Source: Pseudomonadota bacterium (GTDB lineage Bacteria; Pseudomonadota; Alphaproteobacteria; UBA8366; JADFVY01). Taken from it: a stretch of DNA of 8,766 nucleotides. Where the stretch lies: NCBI GenBank assembly GCA_030671915.1, contig DAOVHN010000063.1, positions 1 to 8,766 of the forward strand, written 5' to 3'. Of this stretch, positions 1 to 6,097 are shown one piece after another. Under the pieces are notes generated by a model, which was not told where the DNA came from, did no database searches, and saw only the letters and a program-made list of their open reading frames with translations. Position 1 is the first letter of the stretch; each line of letters opens with the position of its first letter. Both the position numbers and the translations under genes were made by a program.

Positions 1-269
1 CGCTGCGCCTCGGCGAATTTGCGTACGCGTTCATGGGCGAATTGCAGATCGTCGCGCAGTCTTTGCGGCACCTTTTCCGCCGCCGCCGCGATCTCGTCGC
101 GCGACACCACGATATCGCCGGTCCAACCGTCCAGGCTGGCGGCATAGTGGCGTACGCGATCCTCACCGCCGGCCTCGATATCGGCCAGCATTTCGGAAAC
201 GATGCGCCGCGTGTCGTCCTCGCCGGTGGCGGAGGTTTTGGTCGCTTTCTTCAGATACTCGACAGCCAT
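1..269 (-). CDS. Histidinol-dehydrogenase-family NAD-dependent dehydrogenase, N-terminal part (HpsN-like)
   Basis: The first 89 codons of a gene that leaves the window at its left edge. It starts MAVEYLKKATKTSATGEDDT and continues with LADIEAGGEDRVRHYAASLDG (residues about 29-49, shown in part) and a segment ending in LQFAHERVRKFAEAQR. This is the N-terminal helical region of the HisD superfamily: a short YLKKA start, then 'I..I...GE..VR.YA...DGW', 'IVVSRDEI' and 'A...V..F'. The catalytic and zinc-binding residues lie outside the window. The start ATG is 24 bases after the dctM stop, with AGGACCAAGGACC just before it, so it is the last visible gene of the TRAP operon. Known family members include biosynthetic HisD and the paralogue HpsN, sulfopropanediol 3-dehydrogenase. 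The YLKKA start and the TRAP/LacI context favour the paralogue, and no his genes are visible. Family assignment is fairly sure; the substrate is inference. Confidence 0.8.
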   Translation of the reverse strand, partial: MAVEYLKKATKTSATGEDDTRRIVSEMLADIEAGGEDRVRHYAASLDGWTGDIVVSRDEIAAAAEKVPQRLRDDLQFAHERVRKFAEAQ

Positions 270-293
270 GGTCCTTGGTCCTGCGGTAGAGGC

Positions 294-1619
294 CTAGCGG
301 AGACGTTCCGGTATGGCCCAGAGAGAAATTTCGGGAATGAAGGCGAGCAGCAGTACGACCACCAGCATCGACAGCACGTACGGCACGGCCTGTCGCGCGA
401 TGCCCAGCACCGATTGTCCGGTTAGCCCCGAGAGTACGAAGAGATTGAGCCCCAGCGGCGGGGTGATGAAACCGACGCCCAGCGAGGTCACCATGAAGAT
501 ACAGAACTGGATATCGTTCATGCCGATCTCCTGCGCCAGCGGCAGCATGATCGGCGATAGAATCACGATGTTCGGCGTGGTCTCCATGACGCAACCGGCC
601 GCGATAAAGATGCCAAGCATCATCAGCACGATCAGCGTCGGGTCGCTGGTCAGCGTCGTGATGCCCTGCACGAAGGTTTGCGGCACTTCCAGCGCGGACA
701 GCACCTGGGCCAGCGGCAGCGCGAAGGCGATGATCGGCACGATGACTCCGTTTACCTTGGCGGAGCTTTCCAGCATCTTCGGGAAGTCGGCCAGCGTCAG
801 CGTACCCTGCATCATGCCGATGGCGATGGTCGTGACCACCGCGATGGCCGCCGCCTCGGTTGGCGTGAAGATGCCGGAATAGATGCCGCCCAGGATGATG
901 AAGGGAATCATCAGGGCGAACTTGCCGTCCCACACCGCCTTGCCCCAGCGGGCGAACGAGAATTGCGCGCGGCTGTGCTCGTAGCCCCTGCGCCGGTTGA
1001 TGATGACGTTGGTGATCATGATCGAGATCATGATCATCACGCCGGGAACGGCCGCCGCCAGAAACAGCGTCGAGGCGGAAATGCCCAGCACCAGGCCGAT
1101 GATGATATAGGCGATCGAGGGCGGGATCAGTATCCCGGTGCAGGACCCCGCCGCCACCACCGCGCAGGCATAGGGCAGGGGATAGCCGCTGTCTGTCAGG
1201 CGCTTGATGGTAATGCGCCCCACCGCCGCCGCGCCGGCCGCGTCGGAGCCTGAAATGCAGGCGAAGAAGCCGCAGCCCAGCACGGTCGAGGTGCCCAGCC
1301 CGGTGCGCAGGCTGCCCATCGTCGCCTCGGCCACGTCGAGCAGCTTGTTGGACAGGCCCGATCGCACCAGCACGTCGCCGGTCAGGATGAACAGCGGGAT
1401 GGCGATCAGCGCGAAGGTGTCGATGCCGGAAAACAGCGCCTCGCCGAAGAGCGTCAGCGGCAGCACCTCGGTCGACATCAACAGCGCGATCGCCGCCACG
1501 CCCAGCGAGACCCAGATCGGCACCGCCATGGCGAACAGCAGCACCATCAACAACAGCGGCAGGCCGATCGCCCAGCCAAGCTCGGTGGAGGCCTCGGGAA
1601 TGCCATACATGTTGTACAT
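294..1619 (-). CDS. dctM: TRAP transporter large permease DctM
   Basis: A 441-residue, strongly hydrophobic inner-membrane protein, the length usual for TRAP large permeases, with about a dozen predicted membrane segments. It forms the sodium-driven transport channel together with DctQ and receives substrate from the periplasmic DctP. Recognisable DctM motifs, in order: IPLFILTGDVLVRSG (74-88), GCGFFACISGSDAAGAAAVG (115-134), PPSIAYIIIG (166-175), SGIFTPTEAAAIAV (248-261), METTPNIVILSPIMLP (345-360) and GFITPPLGLNLFV (383-395). The start ATG at 1619 follows an AGGGGGCG ribosome site that overlaps the dctQ stop; another ATG three codons in is possible. The gap to dctQ is 12 bases, so the two are co-transcribed and probably translationally coupled. 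The HisD-family dehydrogenase follows directly, linking uptake to oxidation of the same compound. The substrate cannot be read from this subunit. Confidence 0.97.
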   Translation of the reverse strand: MYNMYGIPEASTELGWAIGLPLLLMVLLFAMAVPIWVSLGVAAIALLMSTEVLPLTLFGEALFSGIDTFALIAIPLFILTGDVLVRSGLSNKLLDVAEATMGSLRTGLGTSTVLGCGFFACISGSDAAGAAAVGRITIKRLTDSGYPLPYACAVVAAGSCTGILIPPSIAYIIIGLVLGISASTLFLAAAVPGVMIMISIMITNVIINRRRGYEHSRAQFSFARWGKAVWDGKFALMIPFIILGGIYSGIFTPTEAAAIAVVTTIAIGMMQGTLTLADFPKMLESSAKVNGVIVPIIAFALPLAQVLSALEVPQTFVQGITTLTSDPTLIVLMMLGIFIAAGCVMETTPNIVILSPIMLPLAQEIGMNDIQFCIFMVTSLGVGFITPPLGLNLFVLSGLTGQSVLGIARQAVPYVLSMLVVVLLLAFIPEISLWAIPERLR

Positions 1620-1631
1620 TTCCCGCGCCCC

Positions 1632-2147
1632 CTAATCGAAAAGCTTCTCGCCCGTATAGGGCGGGCGTCCGGCGCGCAGGTCGCCGATATCGCGGATGAT
1701 CGATTGCACCAGCCGGTACATCACCAGGGTGAAGCCCAGCGGCACCGCCATCAGGAACCAGACGCGCACGATGCGCAGGCCGTCGGTGACATTGCCGAAT
1801 TTCCATGACACCATGACCGGGTGTATCGACCAGTAGATCGCGAAACCGGCCAGCACCGCGGTCAGCAGGTCGCCGACCAGGTACAGCGCAGCGACGCCGC
1901 GCGGCGGGAGGTAATGCATGACGACGTCGATACGGATGTGGGCGCGCTCCCTTACCGCCACGGCCGCGCCGATCCACACCAGATAGATGAAGGCGTAGCG
2001 CGCCGTCTCCTCGCCCCAGACCGAGGAATAAAGCAGCACGAAACGCCGCACGACCTCGGTGAAGATGGCCAGCACGATGAAACAATAGAGGATCAGCAGG
2101 AGCACCCGTTCTCCATGCCGGTCGAGTTTTCGCAACAGATCGAGCAT
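1632..2147 (-). CDS. dctQ: TRAP transporter small permease DctQ
   Basis: A 171-residue inner-membrane protein with four predicted membrane segments (about 15-38, 52-68, 86-106 and 127-148), the usual DctQ topology. The family signature WGEETARYAFIYLVWIGAAV spans 44-63 and is followed by RERAHIRID (66-74), matching the conserved E..R....W....GA...R...H...D block. It pairs with DctM to form the membrane part of the TRAP transporter. Its start ATG at 2147 has only a weak ribosome site (GGGAATTTTTGA before ATG). It sits 212 bases below the dctP stop, in a gap filled by a hairpin and an inverted repeat, so expression is probably lower than that of dctP. The short C-terminal tail (RPPYTGEKLFD) is cytoplasmic and has no recognised function. 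Confidence 0.95.
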   Translation of the reverse strand: MLDLLRKLDRHGERVLLLILYCFIVLAIFTEVVRRFVLLYSSVWGEETARYAFIYLVWIGAAVAVRERAHIRIDVVMHYLPPRGVAALYLVGDLLTAVLAGFAIYWSIHPVMVSWKFGNVTDGLRIVRVWFLMAVPLGFTLVMYRLVQSIIRDIGDLRAGRPPYTGEKLFD

Positions 2148-2179
2148 TCAAAAATTCCCGAAGGGCGGTCGAGTGGCTT

Positions 2180-2278
2180 CATCCTTCGTCCTTCGACAAG
2201 CTCAGGATGAGGAGGCTCAGGATGAGGATTTTCTTCTCTCTAACCACACGCTCCTCATCCTGAGCCTGTCGAAGGATG
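2180..2278. repeat. Inverted repeat of the CCTTCGACA...CAGGATGAGG family, with internal duplication
   Basis: Arms at 2189-2213 and 2252-2276 are reverse complements at 24 of 25 positions (core CCTTCGACARGCTCAGGATG). The 15 bases GGCTCAGGATGAGGA at 2214-2228 nearly repeat the second half of the left arm (2199-2213) in tandem, and ATCCTTCG (2181-2188) repeats the start of the arm just before it. The spacer (2229-2251) is pyrimidine-rich. In RNA the two arms would make a long, stable stem between dctP and dctQ. The sequence type is a common dispersed intergenic repeat in alphaproteobacteria (general knowledge, not checked here). A related pair occurs at 6098-6399. Confidence 0.85.
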
Positions 2279-2315
2279 TGCCGGCGTGGAGCCTCGCTGA
2301 CCGTCAGAGGCAACG

Positions 2316-2350
2316 AAAATGGAGGGCCGCCATCGCGGCAGGCCCTCCAT
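2316..2350 (-). terminator. Terminator-like hairpin just after dctP
   Basis: A perfect 10-bp stem pairs 2319-2328 with 2341-2350 (ATGGAGGGCC with GGCCCTCCAT) around a 12-base loop. On the minus strand it begins 9 bases after the dctP stop codon and ends in a run of four T (2316-2319), the first of which is part of the stem. The T run is short, so termination is likely partial. It would act as an attenuator or mRNA 3'-end stabiliser, leaving more dctP message than dctQM message. No promoter for dctQ is evident between it and the dctQ start. Confidence 0.6.
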
Positions 2351-2359
2351 GAGATCGAG

Positions 2360-3529
2360 CTAAACGTCGTGGACGGTGTATTTGCTCTGCGTGTTCGCGG
2401 CTTCGAACAGCTTGTCGAAGGTCGCGATCGAGCCGCCGAGTTCCTTCTTCCAGTCGTCCCATTCCTTGCGCTGCTGGCCGCCGGCCTCGACCCACTGAGC
2501 GTATTCGTCTTTGGTCAGCGAGTGGAACTTGACGCCGGCCGCGGCCATTTCGGCCATGGCGAAGGCGCGGCTTGCCGGCACCTGGGCCAGGTTCTGCTGG
2601 AAGGTGACTTCGCTGGCGAAATCGATGCCTTCCTGCACGTCCTTGGGCAGGCTGTTGAACCATTCCAGGTTACAGGAATAGACCTGGCTATCCGGCACCG
2701 AGCGATTGAAGGTGACCCAGGACAGGACATCCTTGAAGCCGAAGGCATACAGCGCCTCGACCGCCGGGTCCAGCGCATCGGCCACGCCCTGCTTGATCGC
2801 AGACGGGGTTTCGCCCCAGGCCACCGGCGTCGGATTGGCGCCGATCAGGCGATAGAACTGCTGCAGGATCTTCGAGCCCGGCACGCGGAACTTGATGCCC
2901 TTCATGTCGTCGGGCGTGCGGAACGGCTCGTCGCCGAGGCCGCGGCGCTTGGAGGCCGTGCGCGGGTCGATGCAGAAATAGAACAGCGGCTTGAAGCCCT
3001 TGGCCTCGACCCGGCTGTTCACTTCCGTTTGCCAGGCATCCGAGGTGACCAGATTCACGAAGCGCTGATTCTCGCCGCACCAGTAGGGCAGGTTGATCAG
3101 GTCGACCGCCGGCGCGAAGGGTGCGAAGTTCGACAGCGAATGCTGCGCCGCCTGGATGGTATTGGCCTGGACCTTCTCCACCAGCTTGGTGCCGGTACCG
3201 ATCTCTCCGCCGGGGGCCAGCTTCACATAGACCTGGCCGTTGGTCAGGTTCTGGATGTTTTCCTTCAGGTTAAGCTGCATGATCGGATAGGACCGGGTGG
3301 TGCCGATCTTATACGCCGTGCCGATGGTCATGGTGTGCTTGGCGGCGGCCTTGCGCTCTTTTTCCTCGGCCGCCGTCTGCGCCGCGGCGGGCTTGCTCAA
3401 CGCCCCCGCCCCGGCCGCAACCACGGCGGTGGTGAAGCCCAGAGTGGCCGCCGTACGCATGAAATCGCGGCGGTCTTGCCCTTCCATCGGTTTCAGCGGG
3501 CGTGTGTCGTCGTCTTTACGGTCAGTCAT
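2360..3529 (-). CDS. dctP: TRAP transporter substrate-binding protein DctP, Tat-exported
   Basis: A 389-residue periplasmic solute receptor. The N-terminus carries a twin-arginine signal: DRRDFMRTAA at 19-28, then a hydrophobic stretch to about 45 and the cleavage region KPAAAQ near 50. The mature part shows the DctP fold signature. LAPGGEIGTGTKLVEKVQ (104-121) is the 'lpgGqLG...e..e.v..G' region. MKGIKFRVPGSKILQQFYRL (209-228) contains the conserved arginine R215, which in this family clamps the acidic group of the ligand. GANPTPVAWGETPSAIKQGV (230-249) is followed by DALDPAV (251-257). A ligand with a carboxylate or sulfonate group is therefore expected. The start ATG has AGGGAGA about nine bases upstream and lies 34 bases after the small membrane-protein gene. 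It is probably folded before export, as Tat substrates are. The precise ligand is unknown. Confidence 0.96.
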   Translation of the reverse strand: MTDRKDDDTRPLKPMEGQDRRDFMRTAATLGFTTAVVAAGAGALSKPAAAQTAAEEKERKAAAKHTMTIGTAYKIGTTRSYPIMQLNLKENIQNLTNGQVYVKLAPGGEIGTGTKLVEKVQANTIQAAQHSLSNFAPFAPAVDLINLPYWCGENQRFVNLVTSDAWQTEVNSRVEAKGFKPLFYFCIDPRTASKRRGLGDEPFRTPDDMKGIKFRVPGSKILQQFYRLIGANPTPVAWGETPSAIKQGVADALDPAVEALYAFGFKDVLSWVTFNRSVPDSQVYSCNLEWFNSLPKDVQEGIDFASEVTFQQNLAQVPASRAFAMAEMAAAGVKFHSLTKDEYAQWVEAGGQQRKEWDDWKKELGGSIATFDKLFEAANTQSKYTVHDV

Positions 3530-3563
3530 GGTGTTTGTTCTCCCTGGTTTTTCATGAACACTG

Positions 3564-3821
3564 CTAGTCGCCGGACTGCTCCCGTTCCCGCCCCAAAGCA
3601 GCCAGCATCAAAAACACAGCCGCCACCAGAAGAAGCAGGAATTCGGGAACGTCGCCCAGCAGGAACGGCAAGTCCCAGCCGAACTGAATGCCGGCCTTGC
3701 CTAAAAGAACATTGAGAGTGAACAGGGCGAACAGGATGAAGAAGACGATCAGGAAACCGCGCCCCTTGCGGTTGGCGCCGCGGGTTCCGTTGGTCTGGTC
3801 CTGTTCCGGCCGCGTCGTCAT
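3564..3821 (-). CDS. Small two-helix membrane protein, first gene of the TRAP operon (unknown function)
   Basis: An 85-residue protein with a polar, basic N-terminus (MTTRPEQDQTNGTRGANRKG), a membrane helix GFLIVFFILFALFTLNVLLG (about 21-40), a short loop containing AGIQFGWDLP, a second helix FLLLLVAAVFLMLAALG (about 60-76) and a charged tail REREQSGD. The start at 3821 was chosen because GGGAGG lies eight bases upstream; an in-frame ATG at 3842 has no ribosome site. It is the promoter-proximal gene of the operon, directly under the LacI-type operator, with 34 bases to dctP. I do not recognise the family with certainty. Its position suggests an accessory or assembly factor for the transporter, but this is inference from context alone. 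Confidence 0.8.
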   Translation of the reverse strand: MTTRPEQDQTNGTRGANRKGRGFLIVFFILFALFTLNVLLGKAGIQFGWDLPFLLGDVPEFLLLLVAAVFLMLAALGREREQSGD

Positions 3822-3892
3822 GTCGAGGCCCTCCCGGTTCATCGCCGCGGGGTTTCCACCGGCCCCCGGGCCTGATTGCGCCTTCAGCCAGT

Positions 3893-3912
3893 ATGTGAAA
3901 GCGCTTTCACAT
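3893..3912. promoter_or_regulatory. LacI-family operator, perfect 20-bp palindrome
   Basis: ATGTGAAAGCGCTTTCACAT is a perfect inverted repeat centred on the CG step at 3902-3903. This is the classic operator form for LacI/GalR regulators, which insert hinge helices at a central CG. It lies a few bases downstream of the -10 box of the operon promoter, so a bound repressor would cover the transcription start. The LacI-family gene reads away from it about 150 bases off. No second copy was seen elsewhere in the window. Confidence 0.9.
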
Positions 3913-3920
3913 TAAGGGCT

Positions 3921-3951
3921 AATATAGCGGAACCAGGGGGCGGTCTGTCAA
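3921..3951 (-). promoter_or_regulatory. Promoter of the TRAP operon
   Basis: On the minus strand a perfect -35 box TTGACA (3946-3951) is followed by TATATT (3921-3926) as -10 with a 19-base spacer. That is slightly long, but both boxes match the housekeeping consensus well. The predicted start near 3914 falls at the edge of the palindromic operator, giving a roughly 93-base leader before the ATG at 3821. Confidence 0.6.
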
Positions 3952-3994
3952 ATGTAAATTTGTCGCCCCACGCGAACGGATCGGGAATGCTGTG

Positions 3995-4023
3995 TTTATC
4001 ATATTGATATATATCGATAAAAT
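3995..4023 (+). promoter_or_regulatory. Possible promoter of the LacI-family gene in an AT-rich island
   Basis: Bases 3990-4030 are very AT-rich for this GC-rich window. TAAAAT (4018-4023) is a good -10 box with a poor -35 (TTTATC, 3995-4000) 17 bases upstream; TTGATA at 4004-4009 is too close to serve. The stretch also contains a 10-bp palindrome, GATATATATC (4006-4015). The LacI-type operator is about 90 bases upstream of this -10, so direct autorepression is not obvious. Confidence 0.35.
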
Positions 4024-4064
4024 ATATCCTTGCGCTGTTGCTGGCAGGCGGGCAGGCTAGGAGG

Positions 4065-5132
4065 ATGGAGCAGAAATCAACCAGAAAGCGATTTCGCACT
4101 GCAGAAGGCGCCGGCGAAAAGCAGGTGAAGCTGTCGGATGTCGCGGCGCTGGCCGGCGTGTCGCCGGCGACCGCCAGCCGGGTGCTGAACCGCCCCGAAA
4201 AAGTCGGCCAGGAAATGCGCGAGCGGGTCCAGGCCGCCGCCGCCACGCTGGGCTACGTGCCGGATGCGGCGGCCCGTGCGCTGGCCTCGCGCCGCTCGCG
4301 CACCATCGGCGCGGTGGTGCCGACGCTCGATAATCCGATCTTCGCGACCGGCGTGCAGGGGCTTGAATCGCGGTTGAACGAGCGGGGATACTCGCTGGTG
4401 GTGGCCAGTTCCGACTACCGCATCGACAAGGAGTTGCGCCAGGCCACGACGCTGCTGGAACGCGGCATCGAGGGGCTGATGCTGATGGGCACCGAACACC
4501 ACCCCTCGCTCTACGCGCTGATGAAGACGCGCGGCGTGCCGCATGTAAACAGCTGGGTCGACGAGGGCGACGCGGAACACCCCTGCATCGGTTTCGACAA
4601 TGTCGAGGCCGCGGCGCGGCTAACCAATTACCTGCTCGACCTCGGCCATCGCCGCTTCGCCATGATCGCCGGCGTCGCCAAGGGCAACGACCGGGCGGCG
4701 GCGCGGGCCGACGGCGTGCGCGCGGCCTTGGCACAACGCGGCCTGGCGCTGGAAGAGGGCCGCTTCATCGAAATTCCCTACGGCGTACGCGAGGCGCGCG
4801 ACGGGCTGCGCGCGGTAATGGCGGGCGATGCCGCCACGCGCCCCACGGCGGTGATCTGCGGCAACGACCTGCTGGCCTTCGGCGCCATCTTCGAGGCCGC
4901 CACCATGGGGCTGGAGGTGCCGGGCGACCTGTCGGTGGTCGGCTTCGACGACACCGAATTCTCCAGCCATATCCCCCCCGGGCTCACCACCATGCATGTG
5001 CCGTCCGCCGAAATGGGCGAACTCGCCGCCGACTACCTGGTCAACCGCATCGAAGACAAGCCCGTCCGCCATCGCACGCGCGTGGAAGTGCGCCTGGTGG
5101 TGAGGGGCTCGACCGCACCGCCGCGGGGTTAG
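4065..5132 (+). CDS. LacI/GalR-family transcriptional regulator
   Basis: A 355-residue cytoplasmic DNA-binding regulator. The N-terminal helix-turn-helix is VKLSDVAALAGVSPATASRV (21-40), followed by LNRPEKV, GYVPDAAARALASRRSRT (63-80, hinge-helix region) and IGAVVPTLDNPIFA (81-94), the start of the periplasmic-binding-protein-like sensor domain. The effector domain continues through ICGNDLLAFGA and the family-typical VPGDLSVVGFDDTEFSSHIPPGLTT block. The nearest good operator is the 20-bp palindrome upstream of the divergent TRAP operon, so it most likely represses that operon and is released by the substrate or a metabolite. The ATG at 4065 abuts an AGGAGG, which is unusually tight. A GTG at the VKLSD codon, which would give the usual LacI N-terminus, or a TTG at 4038 are alternatives. 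The last four bases overlap the stop of the convergent gene. Confidence 0.93.
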   Translation: MEQKSTRKRFRTAEGAGEKQVKLSDVAALAGVSPATASRVLNRPEKVGQEMRERVQAAAATLGYVPDAAARALASRRSRTIGAVVPTLDNPIFATGVQGLESRLNERGYSLVVASSDYRIDKELRQATTLLERGIEGLMLMGTEHHPSLYALMKTRGVPHVNSWVDEGDAEHPCIGFDNVEAAARLTNYLLDLGHRRFAMIAGVAKGNDRAAARADGVRAALAQRGLALEEGRFIEIPYGVREARDGLRAVMAGDAATRPTAVICGNDLLAFGAIFEAATMGLEVPGDLSVVGFDDTEFSSHIPPGLTTMHVPSAEMGELAADYLVNRIEDKPVRHRTRVEVRLVVRGSTAPPRG

Positions 5133-5638
5133 CTGCCTGCCTCGTCCCGCCCCAGCGCCTTCAGGATTCGCACCGCCTGGGCCTGGCTGCAGTCGATGGC
5201 GAGTTCGCGGCCCGAGCCGGTCAGTACGATTTTGCCGCTCGCCCTGTCATAACGGCAGTCTTCCAGATCGTAGCGCATCATCTCGTTATGCCCACCGCCC
5301 AGCAGCCCCCGCCGCACCAGCACCCGCTGGTCGGTAACGGCGATGCGCCAATGGTCTGACCTCAGCTTCGAGAGCAACCAGTCGAAAGGCAATGTGAGAA
5401 TTACGGGCCAATATACCGCCAGCAGGAAGATCGCAAAAAGGCCTGTCAAAAGGCTTATCATTCCGCCCATGCTGTCGAGCCAGCGGCCGATATGACCGAT
5501 GCCGCGATACAGGGCCATGAACAATCCGCCCGTGGCAGCGAACAGCACAACCACCCGCGCCGCGATTTCCCCGACCGACCGCTCCTCGCGCAACAGAATG
5601 GTTTCGCCCGGATAGATCAGGGACTTCAGCCTCGCCAT
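5129..5638 (-). CDS. Membrane protein with PH-like C-terminal domain
   Basis: A 169-residue inner-membrane protein. The N-terminus MARLKSLIYPGETILLREER has the 'YPGE.il' motif often found before bacterial PH (bPH) domains. Two membrane helices follow (about 24-45 and 60-84). After them comes HWRIAVTDQRVLVRRGLLGG (96-115), then MMRYDLEDCRYDR and GKIVLTGSGRELAIDC. This is the usual 'y.vTd.Rv..r.Gll......i.l..i' strand pattern of bPH-type domains. The function of such proteins is generally unknown. The ATG overlaps the upstream lipoprotein stop (TGATG), so the two are translationally coupled and probably act together at the envelope. The same frame stays open upstream to about 5995, but that part is a shadow of the lipoprotein gene. 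Its stop codon overlaps the lacI stop in tail-to-tail fashion. Confidence 0.82.
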   Translation of the reverse strand: MARLKSLIYPGETILLREERSVGEIAARVVVLFAATGGLFMALYRGIGHIGRWLDSMGGMISLLTGLFAIFLLAVYWPVILTLPFDWLLSKLRSDHWRIAVTDQRVLVRRGLLGGGHNEMMRYDLEDCRYDRASGKIVLTGSGRELAIDCSQAQAVRILKALGRDEAGS

Positions 5639-5949
5639 CAGCCGTCCTCCCCAGCCTTTTCGCTTTCGCCCAACGGACCCGGCTCCCCTGCGTCGTTGGC
5701 CGCATAACTCGCGATCGTCTTGGGGATGGTGTAGGGCAGCAGGACGGTATCGAAGACGAAGGAAAAGGGCAGGTCCAGAAACCCCCCATGGAGGAAAGCC
5801 CAGCCATCCAGGTCCCGCCGCGTCCCGGAATAGACCAGATTGTCCGGGTCCTCGTCGAACACCGTAACGCTCGTCGCACAGCCCGAGAGCGCCAGGGTAA
5901 CGCAAAGACCGCAACAAATCCGGTGCATCCGTCGTTCCATTTGTCGCAT
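5638..5949 (-). CDS. YceK/YidQ-like lipoprotein
   Basis: A 103-residue secreted lipoprotein. The signal peptide MRQMERRMHRICCGLCVTLA leads into the lipobox LSGC with the lipidated cysteine at 24. The mature part has YSGTRRDLDGW (40-50) and GFLDLPFSFVFDTVLLPYTI (56-75), which match the pattern of YceK-type small lipoproteins ('Y.G...D', 'D.PFS...DT.LLP.T'). Residue 25 is A, not D, so outer-membrane sorting by Lol is expected. A strong ribosome site, GGGAGGGG, precedes the ATG at 5949; ATGs at 5940 and 5928 are weaker choices. It is the first gene of a two-gene unit with the PH-domain membrane protein. The role of YceK-like lipoproteins is not well established. The tail after about residue 84 is acidic and probably disordered. 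Confidence 0.85.
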   Translation of the reverse strand: MRQMERRMHRICCGLCVTLALSGCATSVTVFDEDPDNLVYSGTRRDLDGWAFLHGGFLDLPFSFVFDTVLLPYTIPKTIASYAANDAGEPGPLGESEKAGEDG

Positions 5950-6097
5950 TTCCAGTCCCCTCCCTTTCCGGTTGCGGTCGGCGACATGATCGCAAATTGG
6001 GGTTGATGGGGGGTTAACGGGAATGGTTGCCGAGGGCGGCGCAGGACGTGGGATTACAGTGGGCGCCTCTTGCTGTCAGCGAGGCTTCACCCCGGCG

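Noticed and set aside
1..269. Biosynthetic hisD
   Set aside because: It is co-transcribed with a TRAP transporter under a LacI operator and begins with the YLKKA type of N-terminus rather than that of typical HisD. The full sequence would be needed to exclude it completely.
163..2151. 662-codon minus-strand open frame across dctQ, dctM and the dehydrogenase start
   Set aside because: It is another frame of the same strand, with Arg/Ala/Gly-rich low-information translation. DctM and DctQ in the true frames carry full family motifs.
2276..3715. 479-codon plus-strand open frame
   Set aside because: Antisense shadow of dctP, which has a Tat signal and the full DctP signature.
4038..4064. TTG start for the LacI-family gene
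   Set aside because: There is no ribosome site before it, and the added residues (LLAGGQARR) look like translated leader that includes the AGGAGG itself.
5129..5995. A single 288-residue fused protein
   Set aside because: The upstream third overlaps the lipoprotein gene in another frame and has no sensible features. The ATG at 5638 forms a TGATG junction with the lipoprotein stop and starts a typical YPGE-type membrane protein.
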